From Gemmatimonadales bacterium (lineage in GTDB: Bacteria > Gemmatimonadota > Gemmatimonadetes > Gemmatimonadales > GWC2-71-9), in assembly GCA_036265815.1 (NCBI GenBank), contig DATAOI010000044.1, positions 1 to 64,000 of the forward strand: 64,000 nt of DNA, given 5' to 3'. A model generated the notes under the pieces. That model made no database searches. It was not told where the DNA came from and was given only the letters and a program-made list of their open reading frames with translations. The translations under genes and the position numbers were made by a program. This document shows positions 8,175 to 17,750 of the stretch, piece after piece. Numbering within the stretch: the first letter of the stretch is position 1; every line of letters starts with the position of its first letter.

Positions 8175-8192
8175 TTATTCCGTCGGGAATAA
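8175..8192. promoter_or_regulatory. Inverted repeat in the divergent cupredoxin/sigma promoter region
   Basis: A perfect 7-4-7 inverted repeat, TTATTCC-GTCG-GGAATAA, sits between the divergently transcribed cupredoxin gene (start 8107) and the ECF sigma gene (start 8253). Each arm reads GGAATAA outward, which resembles a GGAA-type minus-35 element recognised by ECF sigma factors. It could therefore serve as a back-to-back minus-35 for both directions, or as an operator. No transcription start is known, and the minus-10 elements are not clear. Confidence 0.4.
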
Positions 8193-8252
8193 ACTGGTCG
8201 CCTGCGGAGTCCTCTCTCGGTGGCAGCCCCGCGACACACTTGAGGACCGGTT

Positions 8253-8780
8253 TTGGAGCCAAGAGAGCTCGAACGATTCGAAGCCGTGGTGTTGCCGCAC
8301 CTGAGCGCCGCCCACCGGCTGGCGCGTTACCTGACTCGGAACGACGCCGACGCCGACGATGTCGTGCAGGAGGCTTTTCTACGCGCCCTCAAGTATTTCG
8401 GCGGCTTCCGGGGGGAGGCGGACCAGAGCCGCGCATGGCTGCTCGCGATCGTCCGGAACACGACCCATACCTGGCAGCGCCGGCATCTCGCGGATGCATC
8501 GGTGGCGGAGTTCGACGAGACGGTGCACAGCGAGGCGATCGCCGACGAGGACCCGGGATCGGCGCTCTCCAGAAGTGACTCGCGCGAAACCCTGGCAGCC
8601 GCGCTCGAGCGTCTGCCACCCGAATTTCGAGAGGTGATCGTGTTGCGCGAGGTGGAGGGGTTGTCCTACAAGGAGATCAGCGAAGTGGTGAATGTGCCCG
8701 TTGGCACGGTCATGTCGCGGCTCGCTCGCGCGCGCAAGCGTCTCCAGCAGGCCTTGATCGTCTCCGACAAGGACCGTTGA
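8253..8780 (+). CDS. ECF sigma factor (RpoE-like)
   Basis: This 175-aa protein has sigma region 2 (ADDVVQEAFLRALKYFGGFRG, core binding and minus-10 recognition, with RAWLLAIVRNT) and region 4 (LPPEFREVIVLREVEGLSYKEI followed by VPVGTVMSRLARARKRL, the minus-35 helix-turn-helix). Region 3 is absent, as expected for the ECF group. The start is TTG at 8253, with GAGG 8 bases upstream. The next gene, one base after the stop, encodes its probable zinc anti-sigma factor. Divergent cupredoxin, PKS and methyltransferase genes across the palindromic promoter region are natural candidates for its regulon. Confidence 0.92.
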   Translation: MEPRELERFEAVVLPHLSAAHRLARYLTRNDADADDVVQEAFLRALKYFGGFRGEADQSRAWLLAIVRNTTHTWQRRHLADASVAEFDETVHSEAIADEDPGSALSRSDSRETLAAALERLPPEFREVIVLREVEGLSYKEISEVVNVPVGTVMSRLARARKRLQQALIVSDKDR

Positions 8781-8781
8781 T

Positions 8782-9558
8782 ATGACCCACCCGGATGTGG
8801 AAGCGCAGGTCGACGCGTACCTCGACGGCGAACTCGCCGCGATGGATACGGTCGAACTCGAGGCGCACCTCGCCGGCTGCGCAAGCTGCGGACGATTCCG
8901 CGATGATCGCCTGGCGCTGCGCACGGCGATCGCCGCGCAGCTCCCCCGGACTGAAGCCCCGGAGGCGTTGCGGGGGCGGGTGCGCGCAGCGGTGCGCAAA
9001 GCCGCGGGACCGGGTCGCACCCACCGCCTTGCGCCGCCCATGGCACGGCGCTGGCTGGCACTCGCCGCGTCGCTCGCCATCGTCGCGGCGGGCAGCTGGC
9101 GGCTCGCGACGGCGCACACCGCGTCGGAGATCCTGACTGACGAAGTGCTCGCGAGCCATGTGCGCTCGCTCATGCCCGGCCACCTCAGCGATGTGCTGTC
9201 GACCGACCAGCACACCGTAAAACCGTGGTTCAACGGCAAGCTGGACTTCTCGCCGCCGGTACACGATTTCGCCGGTCGCGGCTATCCGCTGCTCGGAGGC
9301 CGGCTCGACTATCTGAACGGGCGGCCGGTGGCGGCGTTGGTGTACGGCCGGCGACAGCACCTGATCAACGTATTCCTGTGGCCGGCGACCGGGTCTTCGG
9401 GCGGGGGGGCGCCGCTGGTACGGCACGGATATTACTTGCTCCACTGGACGACGCCGGAGTACACCTATTGGGTCGCGTCCGATCTCGGGCTCTCGGAGCT
9501 GACCACCTTCGCGGGACTGCTCCAGCTCGGTGACTCGGCCGCAGCGTCGGGGCGGTAG
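8782..9558 (+). CDS. Zinc-finger anti-sigma factor, membrane-anchored
   Basis: This 258-aa protein has an N-terminal anti-sigma domain with the zinc motif His29-x3-Cys33-x2-Cys36 (EAHLAGCASC), a single transmembrane segment at about residues 88-107 (WLALAASLAIVAAG), and a periplasmic domain of about 150 residues. It should hold the adjacent ECF sigma inactive until a signal, perhaps redox or envelope-related, releases it. The periplasmic part carries GRPVAALVYGRRQHLINVF and resembles the conserved C-terminal region of anti-sigma proteins that sense envelope conditions. It starts one base after the sigma stop, so the pair is co-translated. Confidence 0.9.
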   Translation: MTHPDVEAQVDAYLDGELAAMDTVELEAHLAGCASCGRFRDDRLALRTAIAAQLPRTEAPEALRGRVRAAVRKAAGPGRTHRLAPPMARRWLALAASLAIVAAGSWRLATAHTASEILTDEVLASHVRSLMPGHLSDVLSTDQHTVKPWFNGKLDFSPPVHDFAGRGYPLLGGRLDYLNGRPVAALVYGRRQHLINVFLWPATGSSGGGAPLVRHGYYLLHWTTPEYTYWVASDLGLSELTTFAGLLQLGDSAAASGR

Positions 9559-9601
9559 CCGATGCTCGAGGGTGAGATGGAGCTGGTGCAGGGCCCCCGA
9601 G

Positions 9602-10867
9602 TCAGTGGGTCGTCAGGGCGCCAAGCTCCGAGGTGATGTTTCCGAACGGACTGTAGACGTACTGCTTCCCGTCCAAGCTGCCCCCCCAGAGAATCCCCGC
9701 GAGCTTCACGCCGGTACTGGTGGTCCGGAAAACGTCCGCGCCACTGTCCCCGGCACCCACGTTGGCCGAGACGAGGGTCTGACACAGCTGCACGATGCTG
9801 GTTCCGGTGACCCCGACGTTCACACACGTCTTGGTGATCTTTCCGGCCGTCCAGCCCGTGGTGCGGCCGACTTTGTTCACCGTGGCCCCAACCGCCAGGC
9901 ATCCTCCGATGGTCGAGCAGTCGTTGGAGGTGATGGTGAACGACCCGGTGATCGAAAGACTGCCGTTGTTGGCTCCGCTCGTCTTGGCGATGAGCCCGAG
10001 CGCCTGATTGCTCCCGTTGAGATACGCCGCACGCGAGGCGTCGCTCCGACGGCACTTCTTTCCGACCGGGCAGCCGGGCCCGTTCTTCAGGTACACCGGA
10101 TCGGCCACCTCGACGGCGATTTGGGTGCCGTTGACCGACTGGAGCGGCTGCCAGTAGGGCGTACTCTCCACGCCCCCTTGTTTGCTGGTGCAGTGCGAGG
10201 CGGTGATGAACGACTTCTTGCCCCCGGCGGTGGCGTTGAAGCCCACGGAGCACAGGAAGCCGGGGAAATTGATCTGCACGCCGGCGCGTACCGGCCGGTC
10301 CACCACGTTCCGGAGGGTAGCCATTTGAACGATCGGGGCGGTCCGCTCGACGATCACCGCATCGTCCGGGATCCCGCGTCCGGCGGTGGCTGCCCTGATC
10401 GCTCCGACGGCGCCCTGGTTGTCGACGCCGATCCGCACCCGATTGGCAGTCTCATCGTTGTCCACGAACACGGCCCCGGGAACCGCGAGGGCATTCTCGG
10501 TCGCCGCCTCCTGCCAGCGCTCGAGCTGATTCCACCCGTAGCGGGCTTCGAGCACTCGCAGCGCCGCCGGGGGAAGGCCGCGAGCGGAGAGATACGCCGA
10601 TAACAACTGCTGGGCCGGTACGCGGCTGGACCCTCGGGTGAGGTACACCGTGGGGGTCCCGTCCTGGCTCAGGAAGAAGCCACCGAAGCCGGGAACACGG
10701 CGAGCAAATTCGGCGGCAGGGGGAAGATCCGGCCCGTGTGTGGATTGGACCTGGACGTTCGGGAGTGCGTCGTCCGGAGCTGTCGCCGGAGGGTTGTCCT
10801 GGCAGGCCGAAACAGCCAGCGCGGCACCGGCCGCAAACCCCATTTCAAGGAAGAGTATACGCGGCAT
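9602..10867 (-). CDS. Secreted S1-like serine protease (lipoprotein)
   Basis: This 421-aa protein starts with a lipoprotein signal peptide (lipobox ending at Cys22), followed by a pro-region of about 170 residues and a trypsin-like catalytic domain. The probable triad is His225 in ITASHCT, an Asp around 276 (RRSDASRA) and Ser375 in [10 protein letters not shown]. Paired cysteines (206/226, 266/272, 317/323, 348/362) suggest disulfides. The layout, pro-region plus chymotrypsin fold, resembles alpha-lytic/streptogrisin-type proteases that self-process after export. It is convergent with the anti-sigma gene and divergent from malate synthase. The assignment of the Asp is tentative. Confidence 0.8.
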   Translation of the reverse strand: MPRILFLEMGFAAGAALAVSACQDNPPATAPDDALPNVQVQSTHGPDLPPAAEFARRVPGFGGFFLSQDGTPTVYLTRGSSRVPAQQLLSAYLSARGLPPAALRVLEARYGWNQLERWQEAATENALAVPGAVFVDNDETANRVRIGVDNQGAVGAIRAATAGRGIPDDAVIVERTAPIVQMATLRNVVDRPVRAGVQINFPGFLCSVGFNATAGGKKSFITASHCTSKQGGVESTPYWQPLQSVNGTQIAVEVADPVYLKNGPGCPVGKKCRRSDASRAAYLNGSNQALGLIAKTSGANNGSLSITGSFTITSNDCSTIGGCLAVGATVNKVGRTTGWTAGKITKTCVNVGVTGTSIVQLCQTLVSANVGAGDSGADVFRTTSTGVKLAGILWGGSLDGKQYVYSPFGNITSELGALTTH

Positions 10868-11130
10868 ACGTGGAGCTCTCTATGGATGAGCGGGGGTGTG
10901 AAACGCAGGGACGCCCGCCGCGGCGGGGGCGTCGTGCAGCCATATATACCGCTCCGGGAATGCGGCCGCCACTGGCCGAGCGCTCGAGCGATCAGGATTT
11001 CCGTCCTTGTCGTGATCGATCTGTCTGGCGCTCGAGACGGGTGACGATGTCCCTTGCGGGGCGTGTTTTACACCGACTTGATTCCCTTCTCGAACCGTCA
11101 GCGGCCAATGACAGCGAGGGGAGGCAACGC

Positions 11131-12690
11131 ATGTCCGACGTCGAGATCACCGGTGCCCCGGTCTCTGGCTGCGAACACGTGCTCACCCCGGAGGCGCTGG
11201 CACTGGTTGTCCGGCTCTCTCGACGCTTCCGCCCGGAGCGTGACGCGTTGATCGCGCGGCGACACGAGCGCCAGCGCCGGTACGATGCCGGTGATCTGCC
11301 CGGCTTTCTTCCGGAGACCGCGGAGGTCCGCCGGGCCGAGTGGACGGTTGCGCCCGCGCCGGCCGATTTGGACGACCGCCGCGTGGAGATCACCGGTCCC
11401 GCCGAGCCCAAGATGATGATCAACGCGCTCAACTCGGGCGCGAAGGTGTTCATGGCGGACTGTGAGGACGCGCTCTCTCCGCCCTGGCGGAACGTGATCG
11501 AGGCCCAGGTCTGCTGCATGGCGGCCGTGCGGCGCACCCTGCAGTACACCGCCCCGGACGGGAAGCACTATGGCCTGGGTGAGCGGCTGGCGACGCTGGT
11601 GCTGCGCCCCCGCGGATGGCATCTCGACGAGGCGCATGTGCGGGTCGACGGCCAGCCGGTGCCGGCGGGATTGTTCGACTTCGGGCTGTACCTCTACCAC
11701 AATGCCCGCGAGCTGTTGCGTCGGGGAAGTGGTCCGTACTTCTACCTGCCAAAACTCGAGAGCTACCTCGAGGCCCGGCTCTGGAACGCCGTCTTCGAAG
11801 ACGCGCAGGAAGCCGTCGGCCTTCCGCAGGGAACCATTCGCGCAACGGTGCTCATCGAGACCATCGTGGCGGCGTTCGAGATGGATGAGATCCTGTACGA
11901 GCTGCGGCCCCATGCGGCCGGTCTCAACGCCGGCCGCTGGGACTACATCTTCAGCGTGATCAAAAAGTTCGGGCACCGTCCGGAGTTCGTGCTGCCCGAC
12001 CGGGCGCAGGTCACCATGAGCGTTCCGTTCATGCGCGCGTATGTCGAACGGCTGGTGCGCACCTGCCATCGCCGGCAGGCGCATGCGATCGGCGGCATGG
12101 CGGCCTTCATCCCTTCCCGGCGCGACCCGGAGGTCAACCGGCTGGCGTTAGCCAGGGTGCGCGAAGACAAGGGGGCGGAGGCGGACCTGGGGTTCGACGG
12201 CGCCTGGGTGGCGCACCCCGATTTGATCCCGGCGGTGGAAGAAGTGTTCACGGCGCGGCTGGGAAATCGCCCGCACCAGAAGGAGCGACTGCCCGACGCG
12301 CCGGAGGACCCCGACCGGCTGCTGAACGTTCACATCCCGGGTGGCCGCGTCACCGCGGCCGGCGTCCGAAACAATGTCGCCGTCGCACTTCAGTATCTCG
12401 AAGCATGGCTCCGGGGCTCTGGAGCCGTCGCGATCAACAACCTGATGGAGGACACTGCGACCGCGGAGATCGCCCGCGCCCAGCTCTGGCAGTGGATCCG
12501 GCACGGGACGATGACGGAAGATGGGCCCGTCACACTCGCGGGCGTTCGGGAGCTCGTTCGAGGGGAGTGCGAGATCCCCGGTCGGACCGGAGGCCGATGG
12601 AGTGATGCCGCCGCGCTGCTCGACTCACTGGTATCGGCCTCCTCGTTCATCGAGTTTCTCACGCTTGCCGCCTACCAGCAGCTGGCGTGA
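11131..12690 (+). CDS. aceB: Malate synthase A
   Basis: This 519-aa TIM-barrel enzyme condenses acetyl-CoA with glyoxylate to malate in the glyoxylate bypass. Diagnostic sequences are [57 protein letters not shown], and [13 protein letters not shown], all characteristic of the A isoform. Length is typical for AceB (about 530 aa). The ATG at 11131 has a strong GAGGGGAGG Shine-Dalgarno; the frame is open further upstream but without such a site. No isocitrate lyase gene lies in the window, so the bypass partner is elsewhere. It is convergent with the tricorn-like protease, with 21 bases between stops. Confidence 0.96.
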   Translation: MSDVEITGAPVSGCEHVLTPEALALVVRLSRRFRPERDALIARRHERQRRYDAGDLPGFLPETAEVRRAEWTVAPAPADLDDRRVEITGPAEPKMMINALNSGAKVFMADCEDALSPPWRNVIEAQVCCMAAVRRTLQYTAPDGKHYGLGERLATLVLRPRGWHLDEAHVRVDGQPVPAGLFDFGLYLYHNARELLRRGSGPYFYLPKLESYLEARLWNAVFEDAQEAVGLPQGTIRATVLIETIVAAFEMDEILYELRPHAAGLNAGRWDYIFSVIKKFGHRPEFVLPDRAQVTMSVPFMRAYVERLVRTCHRRQAHAIGGMAAFIPSRRDPEVNRLALARVREDKGAEADLGFDGAWVAHPDLIPAVEEVFTARLGNRPHQKERLPDAPEDPDRLLNVHIPGGRVTAAGVRNNVAVALQYLEAWLRGSGAVAINNLMEDTATAEIARAQLWQWIRHGTMTEDGPVTLAGVRELVRGECEIPGRTGGRWSDAAALLDSLVSASSFIEFLTLAAYQQLA

Positions 12691-12711
12691 TTCGGTTCTG
12701 AACCGCAGTCC

Positions 12712-15700
12712 CTACTTCGGGTCCTTGCCTTTCGCCCACGTCGGGAACGCCGGCCGCTTGGGCCCGGCCGGCGGCCGCCGCTCGAGCTCGGCCAGCACTA
12801 CCTTCACCGCCCGCTCGAGCTGCGCGTCGCGCCCCGCGCGCCATGCCGCGGGCTCGAACTCCACCTCGACGTCGGGTGCCACGCCCTTGTTCTCGATCGC
12901 ATAGTCTCCTTCCGCCGTCCACAGCGAGATGCGCGGCGCCGTCACGTAGCCACCGTCCATCAGCGGCGGGTATCCGCCAATGCCGACGAGTCCGCCCCAC
13001 GTCCGGGTCCCGATGAGCGGGCCGACCTTGTACCGGCGGAAAAGCCAGGGCAGCTCGTCGCCGCCCGAGCCGGCATACTCGTTGATGAGCATCGCCTTCG
13101 GCCCATAGATGGCCCCCGCCGGGATCGGCAGGTCGGCCCCGTATCGGACGGTGGTATAGTTGAACGGTGCCTCGCGGCGGAGGTAGTCCACCATGTAATC
13201 GGCGATGTTGCCGCCGCCGTTGAAGCGCTCGTCCACCACCGCGCCCTGCCGATCCTGCTGCGCGAAGAAGTAGCGGTTGAAGCGGCTGTACCCTTCGTTC
13301 GCCGTGTTCGGCACATAGATGTAGGCGAGCTTTCCACCCGAGAGGCTGTCCACTACGCGCCGGTTGTGGTCGATCCAGGCGAGGTGGCGGAGCATCGCCT
13401 CGCTCGGGACGGGTACCACGGTCACGTCGCGTGCACCTGTCCCGTCCGGCTTCGGCCCGACGCGCAGCACTACCGCCTTGCCCGCCAGCCCCTCCAGCGC
13501 CTGGTCGACGTCGTCCGCCGGCGCCAGCGGCTGGCCGTTGACGGCCAGCAGATACTCGCCGGCTCGCACGTTCACGCCCGGCTGCGTGAGCGGGGCGACC
13601 GACTGGGGGTTCCAGTTCTCCCCGGCGTAGACCCGGGAGAAGCGCCAGTGCCCGTTCTCGATGGTATAGTCGGCGCCGAGCAGCCCGTTCTCCGGCGTCT
13701 TCGCCGGCGCCTCGTCGGGCGAGCCGACGAACAGGTGGCCCACCGTCAGGTTGCCGAACACCTCCTCGAGCAGGTAGTCGAGGTCCGACCGGCCGCCGAG
13801 GCCGTCGACATATTTCGCATAGAACCGCTCGGTGCGGTCCAGGTCGAGTCCGTGGTATCCCGGGTCGTAAAAGAAGGCGCGCTGCAGCCGGAACGCCTCG
13901 TGATACATCTCGGCCCACTCGGCACGCGGGTCGGCGAGGACCTGGATGTCGTCGGTCTTGAGCGGCCCACCCGCGCTGTCGTCGCCCGGACCCGCCAGCG
14001 CATTGCCGGCGGGTGGGCCCGCCGGCGCGGCCGGTCCGGCGGCTCCGGGTGCGCCCGGGGCACCAAACGGGGCGATGCTCCACGCGTCGTGTACCTTGGC
14101 CAGGAGCATCTTGCCGTCGCGTGACAGGTCGTAGTCGCCGACATCGGTCATGAGCTGCTCGGTCTTCCGCGCGCCCAGGTCGAACTTGTGCAGTGTCACC
14201 GGTAGGGTCGTGTCCGGCTGCTGGTCGATGGGCACGAGGGGCTGCTCGGCGAGCAGTAGCGTACCCGCCTGGCCCGGCAGGACGGCGATGTAGTTCCGCG
14301 GATCGGCCGGGAGCGCCACGGTGCGCTGGTCTATGCCGGCAAAGTCGATCCGCACCGGCTCGGGTGGCCTCACCGCACCGGTGGTGTCCTTGCCGGGCTT
14401 GGCCGCTTTCGCGCCCTTCACGTCGCCGGCCGCCGCCTTGGCGGCACTCACGGCCGCGCTGTCGCCCTTCGCCTTCTCCTCGTCGCTCTCGGGCGCCATC
14501 GGCGACGGATCCTCGGCCCGGAGCACGATGGCGTAGAGGCTCCGGGTGATCGGGTGGTCATACGTCGTCATGCTGAAGTCGCTCGCAGGGCCGGCGTCGG
14601 TGCTCGCGACGAAGTAGAGGTACTTGCCGCCCGCATCGAATGCCGGCGTGCGCACGTCGCTCATGCCGTCGGTCACCTGTGTGGCCTTGCCGCTCCCCAC
14701 ATCGTACACGAACACGGCACCGAGCCGGTTCTTGATGGAGCGAGCGTAGGCGAGCCAGCGCGAGTCGGGCGACCAGGACGGCGGCGGGAGCCCGTCCGAT
14801 GCCGGGCCGAGCGGATCGGTGTCGACCTTGGTGGTGTGCCCGTTCGCCACCTCCACGTACCAGAGCTCGCCGCGCGAGGTGGCGTAGGCGATCCGCTTCC
14901 CGTCGGGGGACCACACCGGATGGAAGTAGTAGGTGTCGTTGTCGCCCAGTGAGAGGCTGCGCGGCTTGCCGGCGCCGCTCTGGGCGCGGAGCTCGAGATG
15001 GTAGGGGCCCCCGGCGTCCGAGAAGTACGCGAGCGTCTGCCCATCGGGCGACCAGACCGGGGAACGCTCGGTGGCGGCGGGCGTGCGCGTGAGATTCCGT
15101 GCGTCGCCCTTCTTCCCAGGCACCGTGACGATCTCACCCCGCGCCTCGAAGGCGGCGCGCACGCCGGTGGGCGACAGCGCGGGATGCACCAGCTGGTCAC
15201 TTACAGGGACCCAGTGCGGCAGCGTGCCGGTGAGCTCCCCTGCCAGCGTAACCGGGACCGGCGTCGTTTTGCCGGTGGCGACCTCGTAGAGCCCCAGCGC
15301 GCCGAACTGCTCGTAGACGATCGCGCCCGGGCCCGCGGACGCCGACTTGAGGTCGAGTCCACGGTTCTCGATCCGTCGGGCGACCCGCTTCGACCGGGTG
15401 TCGAAGGCGTAGAGCGTGGCCGGCCCGTCGCGGTCGCTCACGAAATACACCGTGTCGCCGATCCACATCGGGAACTGATCGGTCGAGCCCTCGCGGGGCA
15501 ACTTCTCGAGCGACGCGTCGGCGAGCGTGGCGATCCAGATCGGCGTCGTCCTCCCGCCGCGGTAGCGCTTCCAGGCACGGTTCGCCGGGGGGAAGGGGAC
15601 GTAGGCCAGCCGCTTGCCGTCGGTACTGAACGCCCCATCCCACACGCTCGGCAGATCGACGGGGGTCGGCCGCACGGCATCCGGCGCCTGCGCGAACAGC

Positions 15701-16125
15701 CGCGGCGCGCCCAGCGCTGTCGTCAGGGCGATACCGTCGCGGTCGGACATGAAGAGCACGCGCCCGTCGTCGGTCCAGCCGCGCACGCGGTCGGCGGAGG
15801 GATTCCAGGTGAGTCGCCTGGGGCGACCCCCGCCGGCCGGGATCACGTAGACATCCGGGTTCCGGTTGAGCGTGTTGGTGTAGGCGATCCAGCGGCCGTC
15901 GCGGGAATAGTGGCAGCCGGTCTCGGTGCCGGGTGAGGCGGTGAGCCGGTGCGCGGCACCGCCCGCGCGCGGCACCGTCCAGAGGTCGCCGCCGTAGGTG
16001 AAACAGATCTCGGTGGCGCTGAGCGCCGGCTCTCGCAGGAGCAGAGGAGCGGAGGACTGGGCGGAGGCGGCGGCCGGCAGGAGCAGCGCGGCGGCGAGGG
16101 GGACGGCAGACCGACGGCAGAGCAT
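12712..16125 (-). CDS. Tricorn-like S41 serine protease with beta-propeller domains
   Basis: This 1137-aa exported protease begins MLCRRSAVPLAAALLLPAAASAQ, a clear signal peptide preceded by GAGGAG. Residues of about 30-640 form PD40/WD40-like propeller repeats (for example HYSRDGRWIAYTN, VWSPDGQTLAYFSD, SWSPDSRWLAYARS). Then come a helical C1 domain (EWAEMYHEAFRLQRAFFYDPGYHG), a PDZ domain (GVNVRAGEYLLAVNG) and the S41 core with the probable nucleophile Ser1020 in EYAGSGGDE. Family knowledge: tricorn-type enzymes degrade oligopeptides, the propellers gating access. Two low-complexity inserts, an Ala/Lys linker and a GAPGAPG collagen-like run near residues 690-710, are not in archaeal tricorn. 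Archaeal tricorn is cytosolic; this copy should be periplasmic. Confidence 0.9.
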   Translation of the reverse strand: MLCRRSAVPLAAALLLPAAASAQSSAPLLLREPALSATEICFTYGGDLWTVPRAGGAAHRLTASPGTETGCHYSRDGRWIAYTNTLNRNPDVYVIPAGGGRPRRLTWNPSADRVRGWTDDGRVLFMSDRDGIALTTALGAPRLFAQAPDAVRPTPVDLPSVWDGAFSTDGKRLAYVPFPPANRAWKRYRGGRTTPIWIATLADASLEKLPREGSTDQFPMWIGDTVYFVSDRDGPATLYAFDTRSKRVARRIENRGLDLKSASAGPGAIVYEQFGALGLYEVATGKTTPVPVTLAGELTGTLPHWVPVSDQLVHPALSPTGVRAAFEARGEIVTVPGKKGDARNLTRTPAATERSPVWSPDGQTLAYFSDAGGPYHLELRAQSGAGKPRSLSLGDNDTYYFHPVWSPDGKRIAYATSRGELWYVEVANGHTTKVDTDPLGPASDGLPPPSWSPDSRWLAYARSIKNRLGAVFVYDVGSGKATQVTDGMSDVRTPAFDAGGKYLYFVASTDAGPASDFSMTTYDHPITRSLYAIVLRAEDPSPMAPESDEEKAKGDSAAVSAAKAAAGDVKGAKAAKPGKDTTGAVRPPEPVRIDFAGIDQRTVALPADPRNYIAVLPGQAGTLLLAEQPLVPIDQQPDTTLPVTLHKFDLGARKTEQLMTDVGDYDLSRDGKMLLAKVHDAWSIAPFGAPGAPGAAGPAAPAGPPAGNALAGPGDDSAGGPLKTDDIQVLADPRAEWAEMYHEAFRLQRAFFYDPGYHGLDLDRTERFYAKYVDGLGGRSDLDYLLEEVFGNLTVGHLFVGSPDEAPAKTPENGLLGADYTIENGHWRFSRVYAGENWNPQSVAPLTQPGVNVRAGEYLLAVNGQPLAPADDVDQALEGLAGKAVVLRVGPKPDGTGARDVTVVPVPSEAMLRHLAWIDHNRRVVDSLSGGKLAYIYVPNTANEGYSRFNRYFFAQQDRQGAVVDERFNGGGNIADYMVDYLRREAPFNYTTVRYGADLPIPAGAIYGPKAMLINEYAGSGGDELPWLFRRYKVGPLIGTRTWGGLVGIGGYPPLMDGGYVTAPRISLWTAEGDYAIENKGVAPDVEVEFEPAAWRAGRDAQLERAVKVVLAELERRPPAGPKRPAFPTWAKGKDPK

Positions 16126-16208
16126 CACGCGGGCTCCTCGAGCATGAGGCGAATGAATCGGAGGCAGGTACGAGGCCGGCACGACAACGGGGCCGACCGG
16201 CATGAATA

Positions 16209-17690
16209 CTACCCTTCCTCCGGCCGGCCGAACATCAGCTGCACCAGTGGCCGGTCCTCCGGCCGGGCCAGCACGTACACGTGGTCGCCCGGCTGGAGCA
16301 CGGTGGCTCCGCGCGCCGGCAGCAACTGGTTTCCCCGCACGATCAGCGCGATCGACGCACCCTCCGGAAAGTCCAGCTCGTCGAGCGACATGCCCGCCAC
16401 CAGCACCGCCTCGTCTATATAGAAGGAAAGGAGATCGCCCTCCAGCGGCAGCCGGGACTCGATGGTGAGCACCGCGGGCGGCGCCGGCGGCTCCTTGGCC
16501 TGCAGGCCCAGCCGGCGGGTGACCCAGGCCACGGTGCCGCCCGGCACCAGCGCGTTCACCACCACGATGAAGAAGACCAGGTCGAAGATCCGCGGCGCGC
16601 CCGGCGCTCCCGCGAGCACCGGAAAGGTGGCCAGCACGATCGGCACCGCGCCCCGGAGGCCGACCCATCCGATGTAGAGACTCTCCCGCGCCGAGTAGCG
16701 GAATGGGAGGAGACAGAGCGCCACCACCAGCGGGCGCACCACGAAGGCGAGCAGCACCGCGAGCCCGAGCCCGGAGAACGCCACCGCCTCCATTCGAGAG
16801 GGAAATACCAGTAGGCCCAGCACCAGGAACATGCCGATCTGAGCCAGCCACGCGAGCGCGTCGTGCACCCGGAGCAATCCCGGCCGAAATGGGAGCGGTC
16901 CGTTGCCCAGCACCAGTCCGGCCAGGTAGACCGCGATGAAGCCACTGCCGTGCAGCAGGGTGGTGGCGCCGTAGGCCAGGAGGGCCAGCGCCAGGGTGAG
17001 CGCGGGATAGAGCCCACCGCTCTGGAGGTGCAGCCGAGCCAGGAGCTGGCGCCCCCAGTAGCCCAGTGCCACGCCGAGGATGCCGCCCACGGCGAGCTGC
17101 ACCAGGACTTCCACTCCGACGTGCCACGCGTCGGTCTCACCGGGGCGCAGCAGGTTGGTGGTGAGCGCGGTCGTCAGGATGACGGCCACCGGGTCGTTGA
17201 GTCCGGACTCCAGCTCCAGCGTGGTGCCGACCCGCCGGCGAAGCTGGAGCCCGCTGCCCCGCAGAATGGCGAACACCGATGCGGCGTCGGTGGAGGAGAC
17301 GATGGCGCCGAGCAGCAGCGCCTCGGGCCAGGAGAGTCCCCACGCGTGGGCGGGCACGGCCAGCAGCGCGCCGGTGAGCGCGACGCCCACCGTGGCCAGC
17401 ACCGATGCGGGCGCCCAGGAGCGGCGCATCGCCTGCAGCGGGGTGTTGAGTCCGCCGTCGAACAGGATCAGAGCCAGCGCCAGCGAGCCGAGGCGGAAGG
17501 CGAAGCCATAGTCGGCGAAGGCGATCCCGCCGACGCCCTCGGAGCCGGCCAGCATGCCGATGAGCAGAAACAGCAGCGCGATGGGCACGCCGATCCGCTG
17601 CGACGCCCGGCTGAAGAGCACACTCACGCCCAGCAGGAGGCCGCAGGTGGTGAGCAGCAGGGCGGTGGCGGTGGGCTCGTGCACGGTCAT
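16209..17690 (-). CDS. Potassium/proton antiporter, CPA1 NhaP2/CvrA type
   Basis: This 493-aa protein has about 12 transmembrane helices of the Na+/H+ exchanger fold (PF00999 type), then a C-terminal regulatory region with a TrkA-C-like domain (EGASIALIVRGNQLLPARGATVLQPGDHVYVLARPED). The ion-binding helix carries SSTDAASVF and LESGLNDPVA, typical of CPA1 antiporters. The TrkA-C domain and overall length match the NhaP2 (CvrA) branch, which exports K+ or Na+ in exchange for protons. The start at 17690 is placed at the ATG beginning MTVHEPTATALLL; the frame runs open to 18182 antisense to the neighbour. It is divergent from the second antiporter, with 60 bases between. Confidence 0.88.
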   Translation of the reverse strand: MTVHEPTATALLLTTCGLLLGVSVLFSRASQRIGVPIALLFLLIGMLAGSEGVGGIAFADYGFAFRLGSLALALILFDGGLNTPLQAMRRSWAPASVLATVGVALTGALLAVPAHAWGLSWPEALLLGAIVSSTDAASVFAILRGSGLQLRRRVGTTLELESGLNDPVAVILTTALTTNLLRPGETDAWHVGVEVLVQLAVGGILGVALGYWGRQLLARLHLQSGGLYPALTLALALLAYGATTLLHGSGFIAVYLAGLVLGNGPLPFRPGLLRVHDALAWLAQIGMFLVLGLLVFPSRMEAVAFSGLGLAVLLAFVVRPLVVALCLLPFRYSARESLYIGWVGLRGAVPIVLATFPVLAGAPGAPRIFDLVFFIVVVNALVPGGTVAWVTRRLGLQAKEPPAPPAVLTIESRLPLEGDLLSFYIDEAVLVAGMSLDELDFPEGASIALIVRGNQLLPARGATVLQPGDHVYVLARPEDRPLVQLMFGRPEEG

Positions 17691-17750
17691 GGCAGTCGAG
17701 CTTAGCCCCCGGGTGGCGGGCGGCGCCAGGGCCGGGACATACTTGAGCCC

